A DNA stretch of 55,595 bases from Candidatus Blautia intestinavium. GTDB taxonomy: Bacteria > Bacillota > Clostridia > Lachnospirales > Lachnospiraceae. Positions within the stretch are counted from its first letter, which is position 1; each line of letters starts with the position of its first letter. The DNA lies in contig DXGV01000037.1 of NCBI GenBank assembly GCA_019113745.1, positions 1-55,595 on the forward strand, given 5' to 3'. Below the pieces are notes generated by a model. That model ran no database searches. It saw nothing but the letters and a program-made list of their open reading frames with translations, and had not been told where the DNA came from. Shown here piece by piece: positions 42,368-50,436 of the stretch. The position numbers were made by a program, and so were the translations under genes.

Positions 42368-42413
42368 GTTAATGTACAAGGGGACAATACGGCCCCTTGT
42401 ACATTAACGCTAT
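42368..42413. repeat. Dispersed palindromic repeat, copy E
   Basis: GTTAATGTACAAGGGG (42368-42383) and CCCCTTGTACATTAAC (42393-42408) are perfect inverted repeats of 16 bases around ACAATACGG. The CGCTAT end is retained on the right. It lies in the leader of the LysR gene and could fold as a strong RNA hairpin. Confidence 0.85.
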
Positions 42414-42435
42414 AAATCATTGCAGGGAGGCCAGT

Positions 42436-43305
42436 ATGAATACTGTACAGCTTGAATGCTTTATTACCGTGGCGGAACACCTGAATTTTTCCAGAGCCTC
42501 AGAAATCCTGAGGATCACTCAGCCGGCAGTCAGCCACCAGATCCGCACTCTGGAAGGAGAGCTGGGCGTTAAACTGTTCAGACGCACCAGCAAAAGCGTG
42601 GCGCTCACCACAGAGGGAATACAGTTTCTGCCAGACGCGGAACTGATCCTGAAAACCGCCTATTCCGCAAGAAGCCGCCTTGGAAGCCATGAAGAGTTCC
42701 TTCCCTTCGATATCGGCTGCCACAATCATATGGAACTGCAAATGCTTCCCACTGTGCTGGAAAGACTTGCCGGAGAATTCCCGCGTCTTCGCCCCTCCAT
42801 CCACATGATCCCCTTTCCCTCGCTTCTGGGAATGGTGGAGGATCAGAAGATCCATACGGCGTTCGCCATAAAAGAAGAGCAGAAAAAGCCCTCTCTGGCA
42901 TTCAGAGAACTCTGTTCTGCTCCTGTTTCCTGTATCTGTGCTCCGGAACATCCGCTGGCACAGTATGACCGCCTGACGCCGGATCAACTTACAGGGAATA
43001 TTATTGTCTGCTCTCCCAGACACATTCCGGCTCCTCTTTTTTCCATTCAGGGACGGCTGCTATCCGGTTTATCTACGGAACAGCAGTACTTTGTAGAAAA
43101 TATTGAAAGCGCTTTTACACTGGTGAAAGCTCATCTGGGATATACCATCTATCCGGATGTACCCCGGGCACGGGAACCAGGGCTTCGCTATATCCCGGTG
43201 GAAGGATTTCCACAGATGTCCTTCGGGCTTTATTACCGGTACGACAACGATCATCCGGTAATGAAACGGTTCCTGAAGATGTGTGAAGAGGCAGCTTCTG
43301 AGTAA
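42436..43305 (+). CDS. LysR family transcriptional regulator
   Basis: A 289-residue LysR protein. The helix-turn-helix (FSRASEILRITQPAVSHQIRTLEGELG) occupies residues about 18-45, followed by a LysR substrate-binding domain. The open frame extends 13 residues upstream, but ATG at 42436 has GGGAGG at good spacing. It faces away from the histidine phosphatase gene, so a target on either side is possible; nothing identifies its inducer. An 11-base perfect inverted repeat begins inside its last codons. Confidence 0.93.
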   Translation: MNTVQLECFITVAEHLNFSRASEILRITQPAVSHQIRTLEGELGVKLFRRTSKSVALTTEGIQFLPDAELILKTAYSARSRLGSHEEFLPFDIGCHNHMELQMLPTVLERLAGEFPRLRPSIHMIPFPSLLGMVEDQKIHTAFAIKEEQKKPSLAFRELCSAPVSCICAPEHPLAQYDRLTPDQLTGNIIVCSPRHIPAPLFSIQGRLLSGLSTEQQYFVENIESAFTLVKAHLGYTIYPDVPRAREPGLRYIPVEGFPQMSFGLYYRYDNDHPVMKRFLKMCEEAASE

Positions 43306-43319
43306 ATGGAAGCTGCCTC
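43288..43319 (+). terminator. Hairpin at the end of the LysR gene, no T run
   Basis: GAGGCAGCTTC (43288-43298) and GAAGCTGCCTC (43309-43319) are perfect inverted repeats overlapping the stop codon. No T tract follows, so termination is uncertain. Confidence 0.45.
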
Positions 43320-43389
43320 ACAAACGAATGCTGCCGCATTTATGAGCTTTGGTATCATGGATGCAGCAGCCGTTATTCATAATATCCCT

Positions 43390-44100
43390 GGTTTTGTTTT
43401 GCTGTATAGATTTTTCTGTTCCTACCGTAGCAATTCAGGTTTTCCTATTTTTTATTGTATAAATCTCCTTTATTCTACCGCAATAATTCGAGTTTCTCTC
43501 ATTCCTACTGTATAAATCCCCCTTGTTATACCGTGATAATCCGGGATTCTCTCGTTTGTACTGTATATATTCCCCTTGTTCTACCGCAGCAATCCAGATT
43601 TCTCTCATTCCTACTGTATATATTCCTCTTATTCTACCGCAATAATCCAGATTTCTCTCATTCCTACTGTATAAATCCCCCTTGTTCTACCGCAGCAATC
43701 CGATTTTCTCTCATTCCTACTGTATAAATTTCTCTTGTTCTACCGTAACAATCCGGGATTCTCTCATTTTTACTGTATATATTCCTCTTATTCTACCGTA
43801 ATAATCCGGGATTCTCTCGTTTTTACTGTATAAATCCCCCTTGTTCTACCGCAATAATCTGGGGTATGCTCATTTTTACTGTATATATTTCCCTTGTTAT
43901 ACCGCAGCAATCCGATTTTCTCTCATTCCTACTGTATAAATCTCCCTTGTTATACCGCAATAATCCGGGATTCTCTCATTTTTACTGTATATATTCCTCT
44001 TGTTCTACCGTAATAATCCGGGATTCTCTCGTTTTTACTGTATAAATCTCTCTTGTTCTACCGTAACAATCCGGGATTCTCTCATTCTTACTGTATACTC
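43390..44100. repeat. Tandem array, about 13 units with an exact 53-base period
   Basis: The word TGTATA recurs at 43403, 43456, 43509, 43562, 43615, 43668, 43721, 43774, 43827, 43880, 43933, 43986, 44039 and 44092, always 53 bases apart, although the units differ by several bases. Each unit also holds a TACCG word about 24 bases after it and, usually, TTCTCTC. On the minus strand many units read as ATG, 15 codons, then a stop (51 bases) plus 2 bases; several copies lose the ATG or gain a stop, so translation is doubtful. No gene was found in 43306-44132. Confidence 0.92.
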
Positions 44101-44132
44101 AGTCCATCCGCAGGAAAATAACAGTCAACAAC

Positions 44133-44411
44133 TCAAACGCCAGACGCGCGTATTATCAGGTAAATGCACAGCGCCGCCTGCAGCACCAGTATTGCCGGCA
44201 CTCCCCACGCAAATTTTTTCTTTCGTGTTTTGTGATGAAAAAGATGCATGGCTGCCAGGCTTCCGATGGAGCCGCCGAACAGAGCCAGCAGGATCAGCGT
44301 TTTCTCACTTATCCGGTATCTCTCTTTTACCGCCAGACGCTTGTCCCGGCCGTAGACGATGAACGCTGCGAGGTTCACCGCTGCTAGGTATATCAGAATG
44401 ATCTTTATCAT
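44133..44411 (-). CDS. DUF1294 domain-containing small membrane protein
   Basis: A 92-residue membrane protein with three hydrophobic segments. The central DKRLAVKERYRISEKTLILLALFGGSIGSLAAMHLFHHKTRKKKF block is the DUF1294 signature; histidines and basic residues lie on one loop. The function is unknown. It is encoded 6 bases after the M18 aminopeptidase stop with only a weak ribosome site, so it is probably translated by coupling. It lies next to the 53-base repeat array. Confidence 0.9.
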   Translation of the reverse strand: MIKIILIYLAAVNLAAFIVYGRDKRLAVKERYRISEKTLILLALFGGSIGSLAAMHLFHHKTRKKKFAWGVPAILVLQAALCIYLIIRASGV

Positions 44412-44417
44412 AACACG

Positions 44418-45689
44418 TCACGCGAAAAGAGCCGCGGCTGCTTTTACAAGGTATTCCGTATCTTTTACGCCTGCCGTCTCGTAGGGAGAATGCATGGCAA
44501 GCTGGGCCAGTCCGATATCTGCCGTGTTCAGAGCCACTTTGGTGTTGGAAATATTTCCCAGAGTGGAACCTCCGGCTATATCGGAACGGTTCACAAATGT
44601 CTGCACCGGCACTCCTGCCTGCCGGCAGATATCCCGGAACATCGCGGCAGATACGCCGTCTGTGCAGTATCTCTGGGCGGCGTTGAATTTCAGCACGATA
44701 CCTCCGTTCATATACGGGCGGTTCACCGGATCCGCCTTATCCCCATAATTTGGATGTACCGCATGGCCGTTATCTGCGGATACCATAAAGCTGTCCGCCA
44801 GATGGATCAAATAGTCTTCCCGTGAATAATCCAGACAGTCATGAACTCTTACAAGCGTATCATAAAGGAAGGTAGACGCCGCGCCCTGCTTTGTCTCGCT
44901 GCCTGTCTCTTCATTATCAAAAACGCAGTGCATCGCCATATATTCTTTCTTCTCTCCGGCAAGAAGGCCTTTAAGAGACGCAAAAGCGCACTGCAGGTCA
45001 TCCAGACGACTGCTGGAGATAAATTCTCCCTCAGCTCCCCAGATGCAGCCCTTCTGACGGTTATAAAGGAAAAGATCATGTCCCAGGATCTCTTCTTCCT
45101 TCACGCCTGCCGCTTCCGCCACCTGTTTCATGAAGGTGCCCTTCGCCTGAATATCTCCGTAAAGAGGCAGCATATCCTTCTGGGCGTTATATTTGTAACC
45201 GTCGTTTACCTCACGGTTCATATGTATGGCGAGACTGGGGATCATCACCAGATCCCGGTCAAGATTCACCAGAACGGAACGCATTCCGCCCTTTTCTTCA
45301 TCCTTCACCACTACTCTTCCGGCCACGGAAAGAGGTCTGTCGAACCAGGGAGCGCAGAGCATTCCGCCGTATTTCTCCACGTTCAGCTTAATATAATGGC
45401 CTTCCGCCTCCATCTCCGGATTTTCCTTGATCTTAAAACTGGGGGAATCGCTGTGGGTTGCCAGTATACGCATACCTCTCATGTCCTGTTCCGGAATGGT
45501 AAAAGCGATCAGCGCGGATTCATTCCTTGTCACGAAATACCTGCCGCCTCTTGTTACCTGCCATTTCTCATTTTCTTTCAGTTCTTTAAATCCGTTTGCA
45601 GCAAGCTCTTCCTTCATCGCCGCCACTGCATGAAAACAGTCAGGGCTTTTTTCTATGAAAGCAAGAAGCTGTTCGGGAATTGTGTTCAT
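44418..45689 (-). CDS. M18 family aminopeptidase
   Basis: A 423-residue zinc aminopeptidase that releases N-terminal acidic or neutral residues. The metal and catalytic residues are visible: THSDSPSF (about residues 79-86), FDNEETGSETKQGA (about 256-269, catalytic and ligand glutamates) and DNGHAVHPNYGDK; the C-terminal TDIGLAQLAMHSPYETA carries the last histidine ligand. No signal peptide, so it is cytoplasmic and serves peptide turnover. GGAGAGG lies before ATG. It likely forms a transcript with the DUF1294 gene. Confidence 0.95.
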   Translation of the reverse strand: MNTIPEQLLAFIEKSPDCFHAVAAMKEELAANGFKELKENEKWQVTRGGRYFVTRNESALIAFTIPEQDMRGMRILATHSDSPSFKIKENPEMEAEGHYIKLNVEKYGGMLCAPWFDRPLSVAGRVVVKDEEKGGMRSVLVNLDRDLVMIPSLAIHMNREVNDGYKYNAQKDMLPLYGDIQAKGTFMKQVAEAAGVKEEEILGHDLFLYNRQKGCIWGAEGEFISSSRLDDLQCAFASLKGLLAGEKKEYMAMHCVFDNEETGSETKQGAASTFLYDTLVRVHDCLDYSREDYLIHLADSFMVSADNGHAVHPNYGDKADPVNRPYMNGGIVLKFNAAQRYCTDGVSAAMFRDICRQAGVPVQTFVNRSDIAGGSTLGNISNTKVALNTADIGLAQLAMHSPYETAGVKDTEYLVKAAAALFA

Positions 45690-45752
45690 TGGTAAAATCT
45701 CCTCTCCGGCTGAAATCTGTTATTTTTTATGCAAAAAGGCTGTCCTCGCCAC

Positions 45753-46055
45753 TTATTTCAGGCCCATCTCTTCTTTCAGATACTGCAGCAGCAGTTCGCG
45801 TTCTCTGTCTTTCCTGAGTTTTCTTTCTGTCCTGGCTTTCCGGCTCCCAAAATCTTCAAGGAAAACCCATATTTTCCTGCAGCCTGCGATCAGGATGCAG
45901 AAAGACAGAATCATGGCGAAACACAACCTCCAGGAAGAGGTGAATCCAAGACAGACGCTCCCCATACACCACACAGCCAGAACCGCTGTCAGATAAGGAT
46001 GGCGCATAATATAAAATTTCAGCACTTTAGAAAATATTCTGATATATAATCTCAT
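45753..46055 (-). CDS. Small membrane protein, unknown family
   Basis: A 100-residue protein with two hydrophobic segments (about residues 20-37 and 42-60) and a very basic C-terminal helix rich in arginine and glutamate (RKARTERKLRKDRERE). I do not recognise it. There is no obvious ribosome site before ATG at 46055; a TTGAAA-N16-TATAAT promoter (46062-46089) would start transcription almost at the ATG, so it may be leaderless. An internal ATG at 46007 is possible. Nothing nearby suggests a job. Confidence 0.5.
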   Translation of the reverse strand: MRLYIRIFSKVLKFYIMRHPYLTAVLAVWCMGSVCLGFTSSWRLCFAMILSFCILIAGCRKIWVFLEDFGSRKARTERKLRKDRERELLLQYLKEEMGLK

Positions 46056-46153
46056 GGTTCTATTATATCAACAATTTTTTTCTTTTCAATAATCTTATGC
46101 TCTTCTATCCTGCCAAAATGTAGCGCCTTGACAGCTTCAATTTATATTCCGGA

Positions 46154-46185
46154 GTTTCAATCCGCGCTCCTGCGAAGGGAGCGAC
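46154..46185. CRISPR. Solitary CRISPR-like repeat (type I-C consensus), no array
   Basis: A 32-base sequence begins GTTTCAATCC and ends AGGGAGCGAC, with an internal inverted pair GCGCTCC/GGGAGCG. It closely matches the repeat of type I-C arrays (read on the minus strand it ends GGATTGAAAC). No second repeat and no cas gene occurs in the window. The gene-free stretch 46056-46330 holds nothing else I can identify. Confidence 0.65.
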
Positions 46186-46330
46186 GTATGGACGGGTTAC
46201 ACTAAAAAAGACGGAGACACCGCTGTTCCATAAAGATGATCTTTCACAGACTGTCTGCGTTCTCCTTCAATATGCGCCAGATATTCCATAGTTCCCCCTT
46301 ATGATTAAATTTTATCTCATGGATAACAAA

Positions 46331-46779
46331 TCATGTTGAGTAGTAATTTTCTCCATCCGCATACCCTACTAAATATCCATAGTAATCAATCGACCTGTCT
46401 TTTTTCTCCATCTCATATACACTGTAAAATCCATATATTTCGTCTTCTGTATACACGGTAAGTACCGTGGGCTCTGTTCTCTCTAAGACTTCATAAGAAT
46501 TTTCTCCTCCAGGATTCTCTGCTTTTTCAACACTTCTGTATACTTCCATAATTCTTTCATAGCCGTCTCCGCCGGTTTGTATTACTTCCAGTATCCCTTC
46601 AACATAATATAAATCTGCGCCGGCATGGATTGTGATTATAATCTGCTCTGTCATTTCTTCCTCAACTGATCGTTCCTCCTGCTCTGTGAGCAATGCGCTG
46701 TCATCTGCCAGAACCCGTTCACATAATAGCGTACAGAGAAAAACACAGAAACACAGGATCAGGAAAATAATCTTATCAT
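46331..46779 (-). pseudogene. Frameshifted gene for a small secreted protein
   Basis: A 120-residue frame ends at 46331 and lacks a good start (TTG at 46693). Upstream, in the same frame, is a clear signal peptide (IIFLILCFCVFLCTLLCERVLA), but the frame has no start codon; an ATG at 46779, preceded by AAGGTG, begins in another frame and stops after seven codons. Adding one base to the A4 run at 46764-46767 joins the two into one protein, MIRLFFLILCF... . This is a single-base frameshift: a broken gene, slippage or a sequencing error. The mature part (EEEMTEQIIITIH, LYYVEGILEVIQTGG) is acidic and unrecognised. Confidence 0.6.
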
Positions 46780-46848
46780 ATGTACACCTTATTTTATAAA
46801 TAAAAACACCTCCCCGGCAGGTTTACCCCACTCGATATCCCTCTTTCG

Positions 46849-47898
46849 CTACCGCCCCTGAATCTTCTGATTTCCGGTACTCCAAACGTGCTGCTCGCCG
46901 GCTGCCGCCCGGGTATTCTGCGCCATTACCCCCACCAGCTTATGAGGAACATAGGGCTCTTCCAACCAGGATATTTCCTCCAGTGTCAGTCCAAGCTCCA
47001 CTGCCTTGACCGCACCCTCGATATGCCGGCGTCTGGTTGCGCCCACCACCGGAGAAGTCACCTTCGTCAACAGCCAGGCCAGTGAGATTTCCGTCATAGA
47101 AACGCCGTGCTTTTCCGCCAGCTCTGCCACGCGCTCAATGATAATCTGATCCTGCTGTGCTGTGGCATCATATTTAAATCTGGCATAGCTGTCCTCTTCC
47201 AGCCTTTTTGAAGTCTCTCCCGGATGTTTTGAAAGCCGACCGCCGGCCAGAGAACTGTAGGGCGTCATGGCGATATTGTCCTCTGCGCAGAGTTTTGCCA
47301 TTTCCCGTTCCTCTTCCCGAAAGATCAGATTGTAGTGTCCCTGAATGGAAATAAACTTTGTGAAACCTTCTTTTTCCGCCAGCGCATTGGCTTTCGCAAG
47401 CTGGTAGGCAAAGCAGTTGGAAATGCCGATATAACGGGCCTTTCCTGCCCGCACAATGCGGTTCAGTCCGTCCATGATATCATAAAGCGGCGTTTCGTAA
47501 TCCCACATATGATAAATATAGAGATCCACATAATCCATTCCCAGATTAAACAGACTGGTATCGATCATGTTCTGGATGTGCTGCTGACCGGTAATACCGG
47601 CTGCAATCTCCTCCTGAGTACGGGGAAGGAATTTGGTAGCTACCACCACATCCTTCCGTCTGGCAAAGTCCCACAAAGCATGGCCCAGATACTGCTCGCT
47701 GGTGCCGCTCTGATAGCCTATGGCAGTGTCGAAGAAATTCACGCCCAGTTCCAGTCCTCTCTTAATGATCTCGCGGGAATGTTCTTCATCCAGCGTCCAG
47801 CTGTGTTGACCATTATGGGGATCTCCAAAACCCATGCATCCCATACAGATACGTGACACAGTCAGTTCAGAATTACCCAGTTTTGTATACTGCATCAT
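46849..47898 (-). CDS. Aldo/keto reductase
   Basis: A 349-residue NADPH-dependent reductase of the TIM-barrel aldo/keto reductase family. The catalytic tetrad can be placed: D59-like in FFDTAIGY, a tyrosine in the same segment, lysine in VVATKF and histidine in IYHMWDYE; the C-terminal VGATRRRHIEGAV binds NADP. The frame continues 25 residues upstream through the ribosome site, so ATG at 47898 with GGGAGGGAG is chosen. It is the last gene of the redox group, 10 bases after the cupin gene. Substrate is unknown. Confidence 0.92.
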   Translation of the reverse strand: MMQYTKLGNSELTVSRICMGCMGFGDPHNGQHSWTLDEEHSREIIKRGLELGVNFFDTAIGYQSGTSEQYLGHALWDFARRKDVVVATKFLPRTQEEIAAGITGQQHIQNMIDTSLFNLGMDYVDLYIYHMWDYETPLYDIMDGLNRIVRAGKARYIGISNCFAYQLAKANALAEKEGFTKFISIQGHYNLIFREEEREMAKLCAEDNIAMTPYSSLAGGRLSKHPGETSKRLEEDSYARFKYDATAQQDQIIIERVAELAEKHGVSMTEISLAWLLTKVTSPVVGATRRRHIEGAVKAVELGLTLEEISWLEEPYVPHKLVGVMAQNTRAAAGEQHVWSTGNQKIQGR

Positions 47899-47908
47899 TT
47901 CTCCCTCC

Positions 47909-48346
47909 CTACTCCAGAGCGCTGTATTCCGCATTGTCCACCGGTTCGCACCACTCGTTAAAGGTCTCTTCACCGGGAACCTCTACCGCAATATGGGCGA
48001 ACCAACTGTCCTTCTTGGCTCCGTGCCAGTGCTTTACTTCCGCCGGAATAGTGATAACCATTCCAGGCGTCAGGCTGACGGCTTCTTTACCCTCTTCCTG
48101 ATACCACCCCTCTCCTGCCGTGCAGATGAGAAGCTGTCCGCCGCCGGACTTCGCATGATGGATATGCCAGTTGTTGCGGCATCCCGGCTCAAAGGTAACG
48201 TTTGCCAGAAACACCGGACATTTGCCTGCTTCCGTCAGCGGATTCAGGTAGGAATTACCGATGAAATACTGCTCATAGGCAGTGTTGGCGTTACCCAGCT
48301 CGAAAATATTTTCTTTATTGAATTGTTCTTTGTCATAAATTCTCAT
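47909..48346 (-). CDS. Cupin domain-containing protein
   Basis: A 145-residue one-domain cupin. Metal-binding histidines are visible in the first cupin motif (NNWHIHHAKSGGGQLLICTAGEGWY) and a further one in IPAEVKHWHGAKKDSWFAHIAVE (second motif). Such proteins in redox operons are often quercetinase- or ChrR-like, or partner a carboxymuconolactone-decarboxylase-like protein, as one is encoded in the same group. GGAGTAAAA precedes ATG. The natural ligand is not known. Confidence 0.9.
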   Translation of the reverse strand: MRIYDKEQFNKENIFELGNANTAYEQYFIGNSYLNPLTEAGKCPVFLANVTFEPGCRNNWHIHHAKSGGGQLLICTAGEGWYQEEGKEAVSLTPGMVITIPAEVKHWHGAKKDSWFAHIAVEVPGEETFNEWCEPVDNAEYSALE

Positions 48347-48425
48347 GAGTTTTACTCCTCCAGTATTTTTTCTGATATCCGTATGTCAGCCTGTATGTAC
48401 GACAGGCATGACTTTCAGTTTATTT

Positions 48426-48956
48426 TTATCCAGCGTCAGAATACAAGACCTCTTTTATCCATTCACGAAGCATTTCCGACCAATCCGTACTGCTATCTGC
48501 AACAACCCCCAGCGCTTCTCTTACATCTGCTTCCGGACAGATCCGGGCGATATCCCGTCTGAAATCGCAGGCCACTCCGTCGCAGTGAGAATAAAACGGC
48601 AGAATAATTTTCCCGGACAGATCATTCCTGGCCAGCCACGAAGCCAGTGGGGGCGCTATCGTTCCACACCAGTTGGGGGACCCTGCAAAAATCACCTGAT
48701 ATGGCTTCGGATTACTGCTGCCCGGAAGCAGACGGGGACGGTACTCTGTCTGCACTTCTTTTCTGACCTGATCCAGAAGTTCCGGAAACGCCATGGGATA
48801 TGGCTGCCATGGATAAATCTCACACCAGTCGCCGCCGGTCGCAGCACAGATCTCCTGCGCGATCCGATGAGTATTACCGGAATAGGAATACGATATGATC
48901 AGCGGACGGCTTGTGATATCTGTCTTCTGATGCTTCTTTATGATTCCATTTCCCAT
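48426..48956 (-). CDS. Flavodoxin family protein
   Basis: A 176-residue flavodoxin-like protein. The phosphate-binding loop SYSYSGNTHRIAQEI (about residues 22-36) and the FAGSPNWCGTIAPP loop around the flavin are clear. The open frame reaches 49022 and overlaps the flavin reductase gene; the ATG at 48956 after AAAGGCCGGAAAAAG is used, though a start in the overlap is possible. It carries a long C-terminal tail (WIKEVLYSDAG). It would move electrons as FMN semiquinone/hydroquinone; it lies downstream of the flavin reductase that may reduce it. Confidence 0.85.
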   Translation of the reverse strand: MGNGIIKKHQKTDITSRPLIISYSYSGNTHRIAQEICAATGGDWCEIYPWQPYPMAFPELLDQVRKEVQTEYRPRLLPGSSNPKPYQVIFAGSPNWCGTIAPPLASWLARNDLSGKIILPFYSHCDGVACDFRRDIARICPEADVREALGVVADSSTDWSEMLREWIKEVLYSDAG

Positions 48957-48991
48957 TCTTTTTCCGGCCTTTCCACTATCTGACACATTCA

Positions 48992-49543
48992 CTATTCTGC
49001 GTCCTTCCCAAAAGACATGCATTTGCCGATAACGTCTCCGGTGCGTAAATATTCATAAGTAGGCATTTCAAAAAGTACCGGTTTGAGGACGCGATAATCG
49101 ATCTTGCCGGCCTCGTTCAACACCCGCTCTTCGGCATAGGTTGCATCGATGGTACAGATAAAACTCTCAAAGCCTTTGGTTTCATAGATATCCTCTACAC
49201 TGCAGACCATGGTCACCGGCGCCTGAGAGATCATCGGCACGCCCGCATCGTCCACCACATAATCAAACAATGCAGATTTATCCTCCTTACTGCCGCTGAC
49301 ACAGCCGGAACGATCCGCTCTGGACAACAGTCCTTCATCCACAATGTTGATAGAAAGCTTTTTGCTTTCTCTGACGCCTTTATTGGTATAGTGAGCTACG
49401 GCAAGGCTGACCATCACATGATCGTGACCGATAATACCTACATGACCGGCCAGCAGCCAGTTAGGTCTGCCGTCTACCATTGCTCCCACAACCACAAGAG
49501 GCGTGGGATATAATGCCAGCGCATTTCCAATATTCTTTTTCAT
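48992..49543 (-). CDS. Flavin reductase family protein (FMN-binding)
   Basis: A 183-residue flavin reductase-like (split beta-barrel) protein. The [56 protein letters not shown] stretch matches the family flavin pocket. TTG at 49549 also could start, but ATG at 49543 has GGAGG at better spacing and is chosen. It probably reduces FMN with NAD(P)H for the flavodoxins of this group. Its start region is overlapped by the 3' end of a small membrane protein gene, and the following flavodoxin gene begins close to its stop. Confidence 0.9.
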   Translation of the reverse strand: MKKNIGNALALYPTPLVVVGAMVDGRPNWLLAGHVGIIGHDHVMVSLAVAHYTNKGVRESKKLSINIVDEGLLSRADRSGCVSGSKEDKSALFDYVVDDAGVPMISQAPVTMVCSVEDIYETKGFESFICTIDATYAEERVLNEAGKIDYRVLKPVLFEMPTYEYLRTGDVIGKCMSFGKDAE

Positions 49544-49850
49544 GATCAATTACCTCCGACTTAATTTTTATTAACTGTATTTTTCTTTTAACAGAATTCT
49601 TCCTGTCCTGTTTTCCGGTTTTCTTCATCATATAATAACCCAGAAAAACAAACGTCCCCATCATAGCCAGATAATCCAGATAAAACAGCGGAACCGGCTC
49701 GCTGAAATCCAGAAATACAAACTGAGTGCGCACCAGCATACAGGTAAGCATACCCAGCCGGAAAAAAATTGTCATTCCGTACACAGCGCTTCCCATCAGT
49801 CCCAGCATGGCCAGAAACAAAAGCAGGGCAAGCGAGCATTCCTTTCTCAT
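49461..49850 (-). CDS. Small membrane protein in the redox gene group
   Basis: A 129-residue protein with three hydrophobic segments (about residues 5-28, 30-48 and 57-77) and a basic tail. It is not a family I recognise. The last 28 residues are read from DNA that also encodes the start of the flavin reductase (83-base overlap in another frame), which is odd: the true C-terminus may be shorter or the frame may be disturbed. The hydrophobic part lies entirely outside the overlap, which supports a real gene. It could be an electron-transfer anchor, but this is speculative. Confidence 0.6.
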   Translation of the reverse strand: MRKECSLALLLFLAMLGLMGSAVYGMTIFFRLGMLTCMLVRTQFVFLDFSEPVPLFYLDYLAMMGTFVFLGYYMMKKTGKQDRKNSVKRKIQLIKIKSEVIDHEKEYWKCAGIISHASCGCGSNGRRQT

Positions 49851-49877
49851 CTCGGTAAAACTATCTGTCCGTCACTG

Positions 49878-50414
49878 TTATTTCAACCGGTTCCCAAGGC
49901 TGTACGCCTGCTGGGGATACCGGGAATGCTGTGTCATGGAAGGCGTGCCGCAGCCATAGCCCAGCACCATTCCCATGTCTGTCAGATTCAGATAGCGCAC
50001 CAGCGTCTTATAATGAGCTTCCAGCGCCTCAAAAGTCCAGTCATCGCTGTTCCAGGCTGCCGCCAGCAGCGCAGATTTCATGTGTTTGCGCTGGATGGAA
50101 CTGTTGAACGCACAGAAACGGTCGATCATGGTCTTCAACTGGGCCGACATTCCGTAATAGTACAGCGGTGTGACAAACACCAGCATGTCGGCGGCAAGGA
50201 TCGTTTCGCGGATGGTCTCCACGTCATCCTTCTGTACGCAGGGCCCCTCGTATCCGCAGTGAATGCAGCCTGTACAGGGATGGATATCTGCCCGGGCTGT
50301 ATCCACGATCTCCACGCTGTGACCAGCCTCCTCCGCACCCTGCCTGAAGCACTCCGCCAGCAGATTGGAGGAACCTTTTTTGTTGGGACTTCCCTCTAAA
50401 ATAACGATTTTCAT
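49878..50414 (-). CDS. NADPH-dependent FMN reductase / iron-sulphur flavodoxin-like protein
   Basis: A 178-residue flavodoxin-fold protein. The EGSPNKKGSSNLLAECF loop binds the flavin phosphate; CTGCIHCGYEGPC (about 47-59) gives four closely spaced cysteines like the iron-sulphur site of clostridial iron-sulphur flavoproteins; TPLYYYGMSAQLKTMIDRF is the second flavin-contact loop. It therefore probably is an FMN protein with a [4Fe-4S] cluster. It lies between the CMD protein (22-base gap) and the membrane protein gene, in the same operon direction. Confidence 0.88.
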   Translation of the reverse strand: MKIVILEGSPNKKGSSNLLAECFRQGAEEAGHSVEIVDTARADIHPCTGCIHCGYEGPCVQKDDVETIRETILAADMLVFVTPLYYYGMSAQLKTMIDRFCAFNSSIQRKHMKSALLAAAWNSDDWTFEALEAHYKTLVRYLNLTDMGMVLGYGCGTPSMTQHSRYPQQAYSLGNRLK

Positions 50415-50436
50415 GTGAATACTCCTTACCCTTCCA

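Noticed and set aside
43455..43727. 90-residue plus-strand frame inside the 53-base array
   Set aside because: Period 53 shifts frame at each unit and the peptide has no start signal; it is a consequence of stop-free repeats.
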